From the NCBI RefSeq assembly GCF_003626635.1, contig NZ_RAZT01000002.1, positions 62,001 through 126,000 on the forward strand: a stretch of 64,000 nt of DNA, given 5' to 3'. The notes beneath the pieces were generated by a model, which saw only the letters and a program-made list of their open reading frames with translations, had not been told where the DNA came from and did no database searches. The translations under genes and the position numbers were made by a program. Below, piece after piece: positions 8,873 through 17,925 of this stretch. Numbering within the stretch: position 1 is the first letter of the stretch; each line of letters opens with the position of its first letter. The DNA comes from Micromonospora musae (lineage in GTDB: Bacteria > Actinomycetota > Actinomycetes > Mycobacteriales > Micromonosporaceae).

Positions 8873-9793
8873 TCAGATCCCCCGGCCGCGCCGGTGCAGG
8901 GTGCGCAGGACCGCGTCGGCGCGGACCACCCGACCGGCCACGGCCAGCGCCAGGTAGGCCCGGGGTTCGCGGGGGTTGCGGCGCAGGGTGCGGCGGGCCC
9001 AGTGCAGCGCTCCGCGCCGGTCCCCGGAGGCGGCCCGGGCGAAGGCGATCTGCCCGGCCACCCGGGCCTCGCCGGCCGGCTGACCGGCGAACTCGGGGTA
9101 GCGTTCCAGCAGCCACTGCAGCGCCGAGGAGATGGTGTCCCACCGCTGGGCGAAGTACGACCGCTTGTGCCAGCGCACCAGCACGTACGGGGTGCGCAGG
9201 TTGACCAGCGGGGCGCTGCGGGCGGCCCGGAGCAGGAACTCGTAGTCCTCGGCGTAGCTGCCCGGGATCTCCTCGTCGACCAGCCCGAACCCGTCGCGCA
9301 GGGCGGTGGCGCGGATCAGGAACGTGGACGGGTGCAGCTCGGTCATCCGGTCCCGCAGCAGGTCGGCGAGGGCGACCCGGTCCCGGTCGAGCACCCGGTC
9401 GACGGTGTGTCCGTCGTAGCTGACCCGGATGCCGCAGCTCACGAACTCGGCGTCCGGCGCGGCGACGAGCGCCTCGACCTGGGCGGCGAGCTTGCCGGGC
9501 AGCCACTCGTCGTCGTCGTCGCAGAACGCGACCAACTCCCCCACGGCAGCGAGGGTGCCGGTGTTCCGCGCGCCGGCCAGCCCCGGTGTCCGCTCGTTGC
9601 GGAGCACCCGGACCCGCCGGTCGGGCCGCGACAGCTCCTCCAGCGACCGGTCCGGGTCGGACTGGTCGTAGACCACCACCACCTCGATCGGGCCGGGGTG
9701 CTCCTGGTCGAGGATGGCCCGGATCGCGGCCCGGAGCAGCTCCGGCCGGTCCCGGGTGGGTACCACGACGCTGACCGAGGGGAAGGTCGTCAC
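8873..9793 (-). CDS. Family 2 glycosyltransferase
   Basis: A 306-residue GT-A enzyme that should transfer a sugar from an NDP donor during polysaccharide repeat-unit assembly at the cytoplasmic membrane face. [14 protein letters not shown] at 7-20 is the nucleotide-binding strand, and [10 protein letters not shown] near residues 91-100 contains the metal-binding Asp cluster. The C-terminal third is Arg-rich and lacks a clear membrane helix. The GTG start overlaps the stop of the PssE-like gene. It is the last gene of the locus before aroC. Donor and acceptor cannot be read from sequence. Confidence 0.88.
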   Translation of the reverse strand: MTTFPSVSVVVPTRDRPELLRAAIRAILDQEHPGPIEVVVVYDQSDPDRSLEELSRPDRRVRVLRNERTPGLAGARNTGTLAAVGELVAFCDDDDEWLPGKLAAQVEALVAAPDAEFVSCGIRVSYDGHTVDRVLDRDRVALADLLRDRMTELHPSTFLIRATALRDGFGLVDEEIPGSYAEDYEFLLRAARSAPLVNLRTPYVLVRWHKRSYFAQRWDTISSALQWLLERYPEFAGQPAGEARVAGQIAFARAASGDRRGALHWARRTLRRNPREPRAYLALAVAGRVVRADAVLRTLHRRGRGI

Positions 9794-10506
9794 CTGTCAC
9801 GCTCCGCACCTTGGGTCGACCGGCTCCACAGCCGCCACCTGGGGCGGCGTCGGGACGCGGCGGCGACCAGTTCGTCCACGATCTGACCCACCCGCGTCAC
9901 GGCCGCCTGCTGGGCGTGCTGCGCGGCGGCGTCGGTGGCGACCGCGAACCGGGTCGGGTCGGCCAGCCCGGCGGCGAGGGCGTCCCGGAGCTCCTCGCGG
10001 GACTCGCAGAGCGCGACCATGCCGGCCGCGCCGAGCCGGCGGGCGAAGAGCTGCTGGTGGTCGTCGACGTGCTCGCCCAGCGTCGGGTTCCGGGGGACCA
10101 CGATGGGCAGGTGACCGTGGCGGCGCGCCTCCAGGATGGTCGCCGGCCCGCCGTGGCAGACCACGAGGTCGGCGTCGGCCATCGCGGCTTGCAGCGCGTC
10201 GTGGCCGAGGAAGGGCACCGCGCCGGGCACGGCCGGCGGGCGGGTGTGTCCGTGCTGGACGGTGAGACCGACCTCGTCGGCCGTCTCGACGTGCCACTCC
10301 TCCAGCCAGCTCACCAGGCGGTCGAAGGGGTGCTTGTCGGTGCCGACGGCGACGAGCAGCTGCAGTCGCGCGGAGTCGGCGCGCTCGCGTTGCCGGGGCA
10401 CCCGCGACGGGTCGGGACGGCCGACCGGGCGGGTGACGTGCGGCGCGGACCGGCCGGGGGCCGGCCGGTGCGTCGGGGCGGTGCCCGTGCTCGCGTCCCC
10501 GCTCAC
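9790..10506 (-). CDS. PssE/Alg13-like glycosyltransferase catalytic subunit
   Basis: The C-terminal, donor-binding half of a split GT-B glycosyltransferase. The match begins around residue 49 ([17 protein letters not shown]) and includes [15 protein letters not shown] from about residue 117, the nucleotide-sugar site of the MurG/Alg13 type. The first 45 residues are a Pro/Arg-rich extension. GTG 10506 is chosen because it overlaps the stop of the partner gene (GTGA); a longer frame to 10560 has no support. The pair probably adds the second sugar to a lipid-linked intermediate, as PssD/PssE and Alg13/Alg14 do. Confidence 0.8.
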   Translation of the reverse strand: MSGDASTGTAPTHRPAPGRSAPHVTRPVGRPDPSRVPRQRERADSARLQLLVAVGTDKHPFDRLVSWLEEWHVETADEVGLTVQHGHTRPPAVPGAVPFLGHDALQAAMADADLVVCHGGPATILEARRHGHLPIVVPRNPTLGEHVDDHQQLFARRLGAAGMVALCESREELRDALAAGLADPTRFAVATDAAAQHAQQAAVTRVGQIVDELVAAASRRRPRWRLWSRSTQGAERDR

Positions 10507-10982
10507 AGCAGTGTTCCCACGACTGTCGCCTCCGGGTACTGCCGCCGCTGCTCGTCCCACTGCACGAGCATCGCGGAGAGGAACGGCCGGCAGAGCCGCG
10601 CCGTCAGCGTCGCCGTGTCGATCCGGTCGTACACCTCGATGTAGACGGTCGGCACGCGCCGCAGCCGGGCCAGCACGACGAACGGCACGGCCACCCCGGC
10701 GCCCGTGGTCACCACCGCGGCGACCCGCCGGCTGCGCAGCACCCGCCAGGCGAGCACGGCGTTGCGCAGCAGGTTCGGCACGTGCCGGGTGGTGGGGTGG
10801 TGCGCGGGCACCAGCTCCTCACCGGCGAGCAGCGACACCGCCTCGGGCGTGTCGAAGGTGACCCAGCACCGTCGCCACTTCTCGTACCACGGTCGCAGGG
10901 CCAGCAGTTGGGCCAGATGTCCGCCGCTGGACCCGACCAGCAGCAGGACCCGGGGCCCTCCGTCCTCGATGTTCACGTCCAC
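10503..10982 (-). CDS. PssD/Alg14-like glycosyltransferase membrane subunit
   Basis: The N-terminal, acceptor-binding half of the split GT-B transferase. LLLVGSSGGHLAQLL at about 13-27 is the Alg14/PssD signature, TTGAGVAVPFV follows mid-protein, and the end [14 protein letters not shown] is typical. It is 159 residues from GTG 10982, with GGGGAG four bases upstream; a second GTG lies six bases inside. It recruits the PssE-like subunit to the membrane, and the two genes overlap by four bases. A 223-bp gap without a gene separates it from the upstream gene, so an internal promoter is possible. Confidence 0.8.
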   Translation of the reverse strand: MDVNIEDGGPRVLLLVGSSGGHLAQLLALRPWYEKWRRCWVTFDTPEAVSLLAGEELVPAHHPTTRHVPNLLRNAVLAWRVLRSRRVAAVVTTGAGVAVPFVVLARLRRVPTVYIEVYDRIDTATLTARLCRPFLSAMLVQWDEQRRQYPEATVVGTLL

Positions 10983-11205
10983 GCGACTCCCCACAGATTC
11001 GCTTGGAATTCCGGCCGGCGCCAGGCAGAAGCAGATCACAGGTCATCCGGCTGGTGTATAGGGCGACTGGGTGATCGATCGGTGTTCCGCCGGTGACCTC
11101 GGGGGACAACGGCCGCGGCAGTCCATCGACCGCCATCACGACGAGCAATTCTTCCGTCACGCTACGCCAACGGTCAACGCCCCTCGGCGCGGCGAACCGC
11201 CAGGA

Positions 11206-12465
11206 TCAGACGTTATGTCGTTTCTCGATGACGTCCAGCAGGGCGGGATGCAGGGCGGCGTTCCAGCCCGCCCCGGCATCGGCCAACCGGAAGGTCCGCA
11301 GCCACATCTCCACCAGGTACGCGTCGGCCACCGCCTGGCGCCGCGCGGGATCGAGCCCGAGCTGGTCGCCGTAGCGGGCGAGTCGGGTGTCGACCGCCCC
11401 GGCGGCGGCCGCGGCCGGCTCGTCCCGCAGCACCACGGCCCGCTGGAACGCGTCGTGCGCCAGGTCGAACCCGAGCGGCACGTCGGGCGCGCTGTGCTCC
11501 CAGTCCCAGGCGACCAGCTCACCGGCGTGCCGGCCGAGGTTCCACGGCACCCAGTCACCGTGCCAGTGCCCGAACTCGAGCGCCGTGCCGCCGTGCCGCC
11601 GGGCCAGGGCCGCCACGGCGGCGACCGCGCGCCGCCCGGACGCGTCGGCGGCGCCCGCCCGGGCCGCCTCGGCGGTGAGCCGGTCGAGGAAGGACGAACC
11701 CGCCAACGGCCGGGGCGGCGACGCGGGACGGCCCCGACGGGCCACCGCGAGCAGCGCGGCGATCTGGGGCGGCTCGGTGAGCGGCACCGCGCGTACCCGG
11801 GGTGGCAGCGGCTCGACCACCGCGACGACCTGCCCGGCCCACTCGACCTGGGCGAGCAGCCGGGGCGTGGCCGGATGGTCCGGCACCCCGGTCAGCTCGG
11901 CCAGCTCACGCAGCGCGGCGGCCTCGGCGGTGACCAGGGCCCGGGTCGCGCCGTTCCAGCCGATCTTCGCGTACCCCCGGGGGCGACCGTCCCCGGTGAA
12001 GAGCGCCAGCGTGGGCTTGTGGTTCGGGTCCGGCGGGCGCACCCCGCAGCCGGCGTGCAGCGGACCGGCGGCCAGCGTCTCGCCGAGCCGTTCGGCCAGC
12101 AGCAGCTCCGCCGGGGTGACGCCGCCCGGCACCGACACGGTGAGGGTGGGGAAGGCCGGGCCCGCCGCGCCGACCCGGGACAGCCCGCCGAGCGCGGCCC
12201 GTACGGCGCGTACCCGGGGCGGCCGCAGCGCGTTGTACGCCAGCAGCGCCGCCGCGGTGGCCCGGGGCGCCCCGAGGGGCAGCAGGAACCGGGCCCGGGA
12301 CACCGACGGGACGACCGCGTACCGGGCCGCCACCCGGTGACCGGCCGGCGGGGCGGCGCCGACGGTCAGCGTGACCCGCTCGTCGCCGAAGACGGCACGG
12401 GTCACCCAGCCGAGACCGTCGCCACGGGACCGGGGATCGCGGGAGGTGCCGACGGCGCTCGTCAC
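11206..12465 (-). CDS. Aminoglycoside-phosphotransferase-fold protein in polysaccharide locus
   Basis: A 419-residue protein whose C-terminal half has the APH/choline-kinase fold: a possible ATP-binding lysine in GYAKIGW (K167), the catalytic Brenner motif HGDWVPWN (H302-N309), and WDWEH (320-324) in place of the metal-binding DxD. The first 150 residues are unusual, with no recognisable domain. Start GTG 12465 overlaps the sulfotransferase stop. Lying inside a polysaccharide operon, it more likely phosphorylates a sugar, lipid or polymer-linked group than an antibiotic, but the substrate is unknown. Confidence 0.7.
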   Translation of the reverse strand: MTSAVGTSRDPRSRGDGLGWVTRAVFGDERVTLTVGAAPPAGHRVAARYAVVPSVSRARFLLPLGAPRATAAALLAYNALRPPRVRAVRAALGGLSRVGAAGPAFPTLTVSVPGGVTPAELLLAERLGETLAAGPLHAGCGVRPPDPNHKPTLALFTGDGRPRGYAKIGWNGATRALVTAEAAALRELAELTGVPDHPATPRLLAQVEWAGQVVAVVEPLPPRVRAVPLTEPPQIAALLAVARRGRPASPPRPLAGSSFLDRLTAEAARAGAADASGRRAVAAVAALARRHGGTALEFGHWHGDWVPWNLGRHAGELVAWDWEHSAPDVPLGFDLAHDAFQRAVVLRDEPAAAAAGAVDTRLARYGDQLGLDPARRQAVADAYLVEMWLRTFRLADAGAGWNAALHPALLDVIEKRHNV

Positions 12466-13364
12466 GCGGCCCGGTCCGGCCAGTCGAGGTCCAGGTCGAG
12501 CCGTCGCCGCAGCGCGTCGTTGTGCGGCTGGTAGTACGCCGTCAGCTCCTCCCGTACGCCCGGGTCCAGTGGGGCGGAGCGCCGGTCGTTGTAGACCTTG
12601 AACTCCGGCAGGTCGTGGTGGGGCAGGCCGAGGAAGTCGAGCGTTCGGCGGTAGGTCGCTCGGGCGTCCCGGTAGAGGTTCTCGCTGGGCAGGAAGAGGA
12701 ACTGCTCCGGGTCGAACCGGGCCAGCCACGGCTCCAGGTGCTCCAGGTAGCGCCCCCGGGCCCGGTAGGTGTACCAGTCGTACCGCTCGCTGTGGTGTTC
12801 CGGCTCGGCGACCAGCCGTTCCCGCTCCCCCGCGGTGCGCTCGTCCTCGGCGGCGAGGGCGTCGGCGAAGTCCAGCGGCTCGATGCCGTGGGTGCGCCGC
12901 TCCTTCCAGTGCGAGTACGCCCGCTCGACCGGATCGCGCAGCAGGACGATGAGCCGGACCGACGGCATGAGCGCGGCCACGCGCTGCGCGGCCAGCGGGT
13001 GGAACATGTACAGCGGCGCGGCCTCGCCGACCCGCACCGGCCCACCGTGCCGGCTCGCCAGCGCCTCCCGCTGCCGCTGCGTCGGAAAGTGCGACCGGTA
13101 CCAGGGCTCACCCCGGCGCCAGTTCTCCTCGAAGTAGTGCGACGCCTTCGTGTTCCACGCCGGGAAGAGACGCGGCACCAGCGGGTGCTGGATGAGGTAG
13201 TTCCAGAGCGAGGTGGTGCCACCCCGCTTCGTGCCGATGATCAGGAAGTCCGGTAGCGGACGCCGGTCGCTGGTCCGCACCCCGTAGTCGACCAGGGACT
13301 CCTTCACCCGGTTGGTCACCTGGGTCGGCACGAGCTGCTTGACCCGGTCACGGATGGACGGCAC
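12462..13364 (-). CDS. PAPS-dependent sulfotransferase
   Basis: A 300-residue cytoplasmic sulfotransferase. The 5'-phosphosulfate loop is IIGTKRGGTTSLWNYL around residues 42-57, and the 3'-phosphate-binding segment LRDPVERAYSHW is at 142-153. This pair defines the carbohydrate/heparan-type sulfotransferase family. The GTG start is at 13364, eight bases after the flippase stop. The likely acceptor is a sugar of the repeat unit made by this locus, giving a sulfated polymer; a lipid or small-molecule acceptor is the alternative. No PAPS-synthesis genes are nearby. Confidence 0.85.
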   Translation of the reverse strand: MPSIRDRVKQLVPTQVTNRVKESLVDYGVRTSDRRPLPDFLIIGTKRGGTTSLWNYLIQHPLVPRLFPAWNTKASHYFEENWRRGEPWYRSHFPTQRQREALASRHGGPVRVGEAAPLYMFHPLAAQRVAALMPSVRLIVLLRDPVERAYSHWKERRTHGIEPLDFADALAAEDERTAGERERLVAEPEHHSERYDWYTYRARGRYLEHLEPWLARFDPEQFLFLPSENLYRDARATYRRTLDFLGLPHHDLPEFKVYNDRRSAPLDPGVREELTAYYQPHNDALRRRLDLDLDWPDRAA

Positions 13365-13372
13365 GAGTTACC

Positions 13373-14959
13373 TCACCTGCCCTTCGTCGCCGCAGCGGGG
13401 CCGGCGTCGTCCGACGCCCCCTCCCGCCCGCGGATCTGTCCCATGGTCGCCCGGAGACGCCGTCGCACCCGGGGCATCGTCAACATGCCGACGCAGCCGG
13501 CCACCAGCACGGCCAGCGCCACCGCCAGTCCGGGGATGCCCCGCCCGGCGGCGAGCACGCCGACCAGCCCGGCCGCGCCCACCCCGGCGAGCGTGCCGAC
13601 CGCCGCCCGCAGCAGCCCCGCGTCGACCAGCCGCCGGCCGACGACGGCCCGGGCGAACCCGGCCGCCGCGAGGTTCTCGGTGGCGATCCCCGCCGCCCAG
13701 GCCAGCGCGGCCCCGGTGGCGCCGTACGCCGGGATGAGCCACAGTCCCAGCGAGACGGTGACGAGCAGGCCGGCGAGCGCGGCGCTCAGGTGCAGGCCGC
13801 TGCGTCCACCCATCAGCAGCAGGCTCTGCACGTTGCCCACCCCGGTATTGATCAGCATGGCGAGGGCGAGCACGGTCATCGCGGGCGCGCCGGCGGCGAA
13901 CTCGGGGCCGAAGAGCTGCAGGAAGGCCGGCCCGAAGACGGCCAGCAGCAGGTAGACCGGCCAGGAGAGCACCAGCGCCCAGGTGGTGAGCCGCCGGTGC
14001 ACCGCCGCCGCAGCGGCCCGCTCACCGCGGCCGAGCAGCCGCGACAGCTGCGGCGACACCGCCACCCGCAGGCCCTGCATGGCCAACTGCCCGGCGAGGA
14101 TGTAACGGCCGACCGCCCCGAAGACACCCGCGTCGGCCTGCCCGGCGAGCACCGAGGTGAGCAGCACCCCGACCCACATGCTGCCCGCGTCGATCGCCGC
14201 CGAGGCCGCCCGGGGCAGCGCGAAGCCCCAGAACCACGTCCAGTCCGCCCGCTGCGGCCGCAGCGTCGCCCCGCGCCCGAGGCCGAGGGGGCCGGCGACG
14301 AGCGCGAGGCAGACCAGCAGGGCGATGGCGGCCGGCACCAGCCAGCCGCCCACGCCGATGACGAGGCCACCACCGGCCAGGGCCGCCGCGCCGACCAGCA
14401 CCGGCCGGGCGACCGGCAGCAGCAGGAACTGCACGCCGACGTACGCGCGGATGGGGCGTACGCAGCGCAGCGCCGCGAGCAGCAGGGTCGTCCCGACCAC
14501 CACCGGCACCGCCACGAAGGCGAGCGCCAGCAGCGGAGTGCCCTCGGCCCCGGAGCCGCCCAGCAACCGGGGCGCCAACGCTCCGGCGCTCAGCACCCCG
14601 ACGACGGCCACCACAAGCGCGACGACCAACGGCGGAATCAGCGCGACCGGCAGCACCCGGGCGGCGTCCCCGCGCGTGCCGGTCCGCCGCCGGGGCAGCG
14701 CCCACATCAGCCCGGTCTCCGCGCCCAGCGTGCAGACGGCGGTGGCGACGGTGACCACCCCGATCGCGGCGAAGAACGCGCCCGAGCCGACGGTGCCGTA
14801 GCCGCGGGTGATCACCACGGCGAGCACGAAGCCGAAGAGTCCGCTGGTCGCCGCGCCGATCAGCCCGGCCGCGCCGCTGCGGGCGCTACGCCGCGCCTCC
14901 GCCTCGCTGTCGGCTCCACCGCCGGGGGTGGGCTCCCGACCGGTGTCGACGGCCGTCAC
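13373..14959 (-). CDS. Wzx/MATE-like polysaccharide flippase
   Basis: A polytopic membrane protein of 528 residues with about 14 hydrophobic segments, from GLIGAATSGLFGFVLAVVITRGYG near residue 32 to a final helix pair near residue 490. The pattern fits the MVF/PST superfamily that flips undecaprenyl-linked repeat units across the membrane. GTG 14959 is taken as start because it overlaps the upstream stop (GTGA); the frame extends to 15130 without homology. The last 30 residues form a charged cytoplasmic tail. Confidence 0.85.
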   Translation of the reverse strand: MTAVDTGREPTPGGGADSEAEARRSARSGAAGLIGAATSGLFGFVLAVVITRGYGTVGSGAFFAAIGVVTVATAVCTLGAETGLMWALPRRRTGTRGDAARVLPVALIPPLVVALVVAVVGVLSAGALAPRLLGGSGAEGTPLLALAFVAVPVVVGTTLLLAALRCVRPIRAYVGVQFLLLPVARPVLVGAAALAGGGLVIGVGGWLVPAAIALLVCLALVAGPLGLGRGATLRPQRADWTWFWGFALPRAASAAIDAGSMWVGVLLTSVLAGQADAGVFGAVGRYILAGQLAMQGLRVAVSPQLSRLLGRGERAAAAAVHRRLTTWALVLSWPVYLLLAVFGPAFLQLFGPEFAAGAPAMTVLALAMLINTGVGNVQSLLLMGGRSGLHLSAALAGLLVTVSLGLWLIPAYGATGAALAWAAGIATENLAAAGFARAVVGRRLVDAGLLRAAVGTLAGVGAAGLVGVLAAGRGIPGLAVALAVLVAGCVGMLTMPRVRRRLRATMGQIRGREGASDDAGPAAATKGR

Positions 14960-16311
14960 GCGGGCACCGCCGCAAGACGCGCGACGGGGCGCGCCGGACC
15001 GCGCGGTCGCTCCCGCACGCTCAGCGCCATGGCGAACGCGACCGCGAAGAAGGCGACCGCGAGGTTCTGGTTGGCCATGCCGTAGAACGGGATCTGCACG
15101 AGGCAGACCACCGGCACCACGGCCAGCCACTGGCCGGCCGCCGACGTGGCCCGGCCGCAGATCAGCGCCGCGGTGACGAACCAGGCCAGGAAGCAGAGCA
15201 GCGCGGGCACGCCGTGGCTGAACAGCACCATCCAGAACTGCCCCTGCGTGCCGATCGGGGCGTCCGCCGAGACGGTGTCCACGTTGACCGGGGCGCCGTA
15301 GCCGAGCCAGGGGGAATCCCGTACCCGACGCAGCACCTCCAGGTAGAGGGAGAGCCGGTCCGCGTTGGTGTCACTCGACTCGACCCTCCGGTTGATCAGG
15401 TCGGCGATCGGAATGAAGAGCGCGGCGATCGCGCCGATCACCACCACGCCGACGAGCGACGCGGCGACCCGGACGTTGCCGCGGAGGCTGGCCCGGACGC
15501 CGAGCACGGCCAGGCCGACGCCGAGGCTGAGGAACATCGCCCGGTTCAGAGTGAGGAACGCCGGCGGCAGCGACAACGGCAGCGAGACGAGCAGCGCCAC
15601 CCGCAGCAGGCCGCGCCGGCGCAGCATGGTGAAGGCGACCACGCAGGGCAGCGTCATCGCGTACGCGCTGCCGTAGTTGTTCGTGTACGCGAACGGCGCC
15701 GCCGGCCGGTAGATCGGGTTGAGCGAACGCGCGCTGTACTCCGCCGTGTTCAGGTGCACCATGTCCTGGATGAACGGTGTGTTCGCGACACCACCGGGGA
15801 GCAGCACCTCCACCGGGGTGGTCATCGCCAGCCGTGGCGCCAGCACCGCGAGCCAACCCAGCACGACGAGGGCGAACCAGAACGCGGTCAACGGGGTGAG
15901 TACGCGCACCAGGTCGGCCCGTTCCCGGGCGGCGGCGTAGACGTACACCCCGACGACCAGCGCGGTGACGTAGAACGCGAGCCGCAGGCCGAAGGTGAGC
16001 ACCGACCCGGCCGACTGGAGCTGGGTGGCGCTCGCCGCGACGAGGGCGAGGAAGAGCAGCCAGCTGCCCGACGCCGGGGGCAGCGGCACCCTTCCCCGGG
16101 TCAGCAGGAGCGCGAGCAGCAGCGCGCCGAAGAGCGGCCAGCCGAGGTAGAAGAACCCTGTCAGCCACCAGAGCGGCACCAGCCCGAACATCATCGCCAG
16201 CGGCCAGAGCGGCAGCAGCGGGGCCGGGCGCGGCGGCGACGGGTCGAGCGATCCGATCGGGCGCGACGCCTCCCCGCCCGGTTCGCTGGTCGCCGGGGCG
16301 CGGGTGGCCAC
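14956..16311 (-). CDS. O-antigen polymerase/ligase-like membrane protein (Wzy/WaaL type)
   Basis: A 451-residue protein with about 11-12 membrane segments and a long hydrophilic periplasmic-type loop around residues 165-215 (the stretch with NTAEYSARSLNPIYRPAAP), as in Wzy polymerases and WaaL ligases. Next to a flippase and a chain-length regulator it is most likely the polymerase that joins repeat units outside the membrane. Sequence alone cannot separate polymerase from ligase. The GTG start lies three bases after the Wzz-like stop. Confidence 0.8.
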   Translation of the reverse strand: MATRAPATSEPGGEASRPIGSLDPSPPRPAPLLPLWPLAMMFGLVPLWWLTGFFYLGWPLFGALLLALLLTRGRVPLPPASGSWLLFLALVAASATQLQSAGSVLTFGLRLAFYVTALVVGVYVYAAARERADLVRVLTPLTAFWFALVVLGWLAVLAPRLAMTTPVEVLLPGGVANTPFIQDMVHLNTAEYSARSLNPIYRPAAPFAYTNNYGSAYAMTLPCVVAFTMLRRRGLLRVALLVSLPLSLPPAFLTLNRAMFLSLGVGLAVLGVRASLRGNVRVAASLVGVVVIGAIAALFIPIADLINRRVESSDTNADRLSLYLEVLRRVRDSPWLGYGAPVNVDTVSADAPIGTQGQFWMVLFSHGVPALLCFLAWFVTAALICGRATSAAGQWLAVVPVVCLVQIPFYGMANQNLAVAFFAVAFAMALSVRERPRGPARPVARLAAVPA

Positions 16312-16314
16312 GTC

Positions 16315-17925
16315 TCAGCCCCAGCCGCTGCGGGTGAGCACGAACCCGAGCGGGCTGACACCGGCGGCCCGCAGCCGCTCGACGAGGCGGCGCAGGTCGC
16401 CCTGCCGGGTCCGGTCCCGCTCCACCACCACCACGGCGGTGCCCTGCCGGGCGATCGCCACCCCGCGTTCGTCCGACTCGGCCGGTGGGGCGTTGTAGAG
16501 CACCAGGCCGTGGTCGGCGCCCTGGTGCCAGCTGCCGAACCGGACGCTGCCGATGCCCACCGTCACCTCGTCCGCGCCGATCAGCCGACCGTTGCGGGCG
16601 GCCGGCGCGGACCCCACCCGGGGCAGCGTGAGGGTGGCGTCCGGGTCGGTCGACGGGCGGGCCGCGGGCGGGTGCGGCGACGGCCGCCGGGCCGCGCCGG
16701 ACTCCGCCGCCGGGCCGGTCACCACCGGCGTACCGGCCGCCCGGGGCTTCGGCACGATCGACCGGGCCGCGTCGGCGACCGCCGGCAGCCGCCCCCGGTC
16801 GGCGAGCACGGCGTCGCGCAACCGCTCGACCCGCCCGTGGTCGTCGGCGACGTAGACCTCCCGCCCCTCGGCGGACAACGCCACGGCCAGGCTGGCGGTG
16901 AGCGCGGTCGGGTCCTCCCGGGCGGCGAGCAGGGCGACCCGGGCGGGCTGGCGGACCCGCTCGGCGATCGCCATCGCCACGTACCGCACGTCGGCGTCGA
17001 CCGCGCGCCGCCGGCCACGGAAGCGCTGCCGCCGCACCGTACCCAGCATCGGCAGGCCGGTGGCGTCCCGGGCGTCCCGCACCGACCGGACCCGCCGGTC
17101 CACCGACTCCCAGGCGTACGCCAGCACCACCCCGAGGAGGGCTCCGCCGAGCAGGCCGGCGATCACGAAGAGCGGCCGGTGCCCGGCGGAGGAGGCCAGC
17201 GCCCGCTCGGCCGTCTGGGTGACCCAGCCGGGATTCACGTCGACGGCGGCGATCTCGGTGCGCGCGGCGTTGAGCTGGGTCAGCTGGTTGTTGATCCCGG
17301 CGAGCTCGGCCACCGCGAGGTCCGCGGCAGCGGTGCCCCGGGCGCTGTTGGCCCGCCGCTGCACCGCGCCCTGCTGGGCGACCACCTTGGCGATGCTCTC
17401 GTCGTAGGAGCGCAGCATCTCGGCGCGTTGCTTCTCGTACATGGCGCGCCGCACGTCCAGGTAGGCCTGGGCGGCGAGGTTGACGGCCTGCACGGCGCGG
17501 TCGGCGTCGGGCGCCTGGTAGACGAAGCGGAGGATCTGCCCACCGGTGGGGACCTCCACCTCGAGCGCGGCGCGGATGTCACGAGGATCGCCGCCGACCG
17601 AGTCGGCGAGCCGCTGCACCACCTCGGTGCCGGTGGCGATGCCGCTCTCCACGTTCATGTTCACCGCGCGGTCGGCGGCCGCGCCGCTGGGGGTGAACGC
17701 GTCGGTGACCACCGGCCGTACCGCCACCACCGCGCTCGCGGTCACCTGCGGCGGCACCAGCATCAGGTAGCCGAGCGCGGCGAGCAGGCCGAGCGCCGCC
17801 GCGCCCGCGACCAGTCGTGCCCGGTGCAGCGGTACGCGGAGCAGGTCGGTCAGCGTGACGGTTCGCGCCGACCCGTCGCCGGGCGTTCCGCCGGCGGGCC
17901 AGGAACCGGAGGTGGTATCAGTCAT
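16315..17925 (-). CDS. Wzz-like chain-length regulator with degenerate tyrosine-kinase domain
   Basis: A 536-residue membrane protein. Transmembrane segments at about 38-56 and 251-271 flank an extracytoplasmic region with coiled-coil character (about 155-225), as in polysaccharide co-polymerases. The cytoplasmic C-terminal part has the position and rough pattern of a BY-kinase, but where Walker A should be (about 331-345, LLAAREDPTALTAS) there is no GKT, and no Tyr-rich tail exists. It is probably a pseudokinase that sets chain length without autophosphorylation. A Pro-rich insert lies near 395-430. Confidence 0.78.
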   Translation of the reverse strand: MTDTTSGSWPAGGTPGDGSARTVTLTDLLRVPLHRARLVAGAAALGLLAALGYLMLVPPQVTASAVVAVRPVVTDAFTPSGAAADRAVNMNVESGIATGTEVVQRLADSVGGDPRDIRAALEVEVPTGGQILRFVYQAPDADRAVQAVNLAAQAYLDVRRAMYEKQRAEMLRSYDESIAKVVAQQGAVQRRANSARGTAAADLAVAELAGINNQLTQLNAARTEIAAVDVNPGWVTQTAERALASSAGHRPLFVIAGLLGGALLGVVLAYAWESVDRRVRSVRDARDATGLPMLGTVRRQRFRGRRRAVDADVRYVAMAIAERVRQPARVALLAAREDPTALTASLAVALSAEGREVYVADDHGRVERLRDAVLADRGRLPAVADAARSIVPKPRAAGTPVVTGPAAESGAARRPSPHPPAARPSTDPDATLTLPRVGSAPAARNGRLIGADEVTVGIGSVRFGSWHQGADHGLVLYNAPPAESDERGVAIARQGTAVVVVERDRTRQGDLRRLVERLRAAGVSPLGFVLTRSGWG

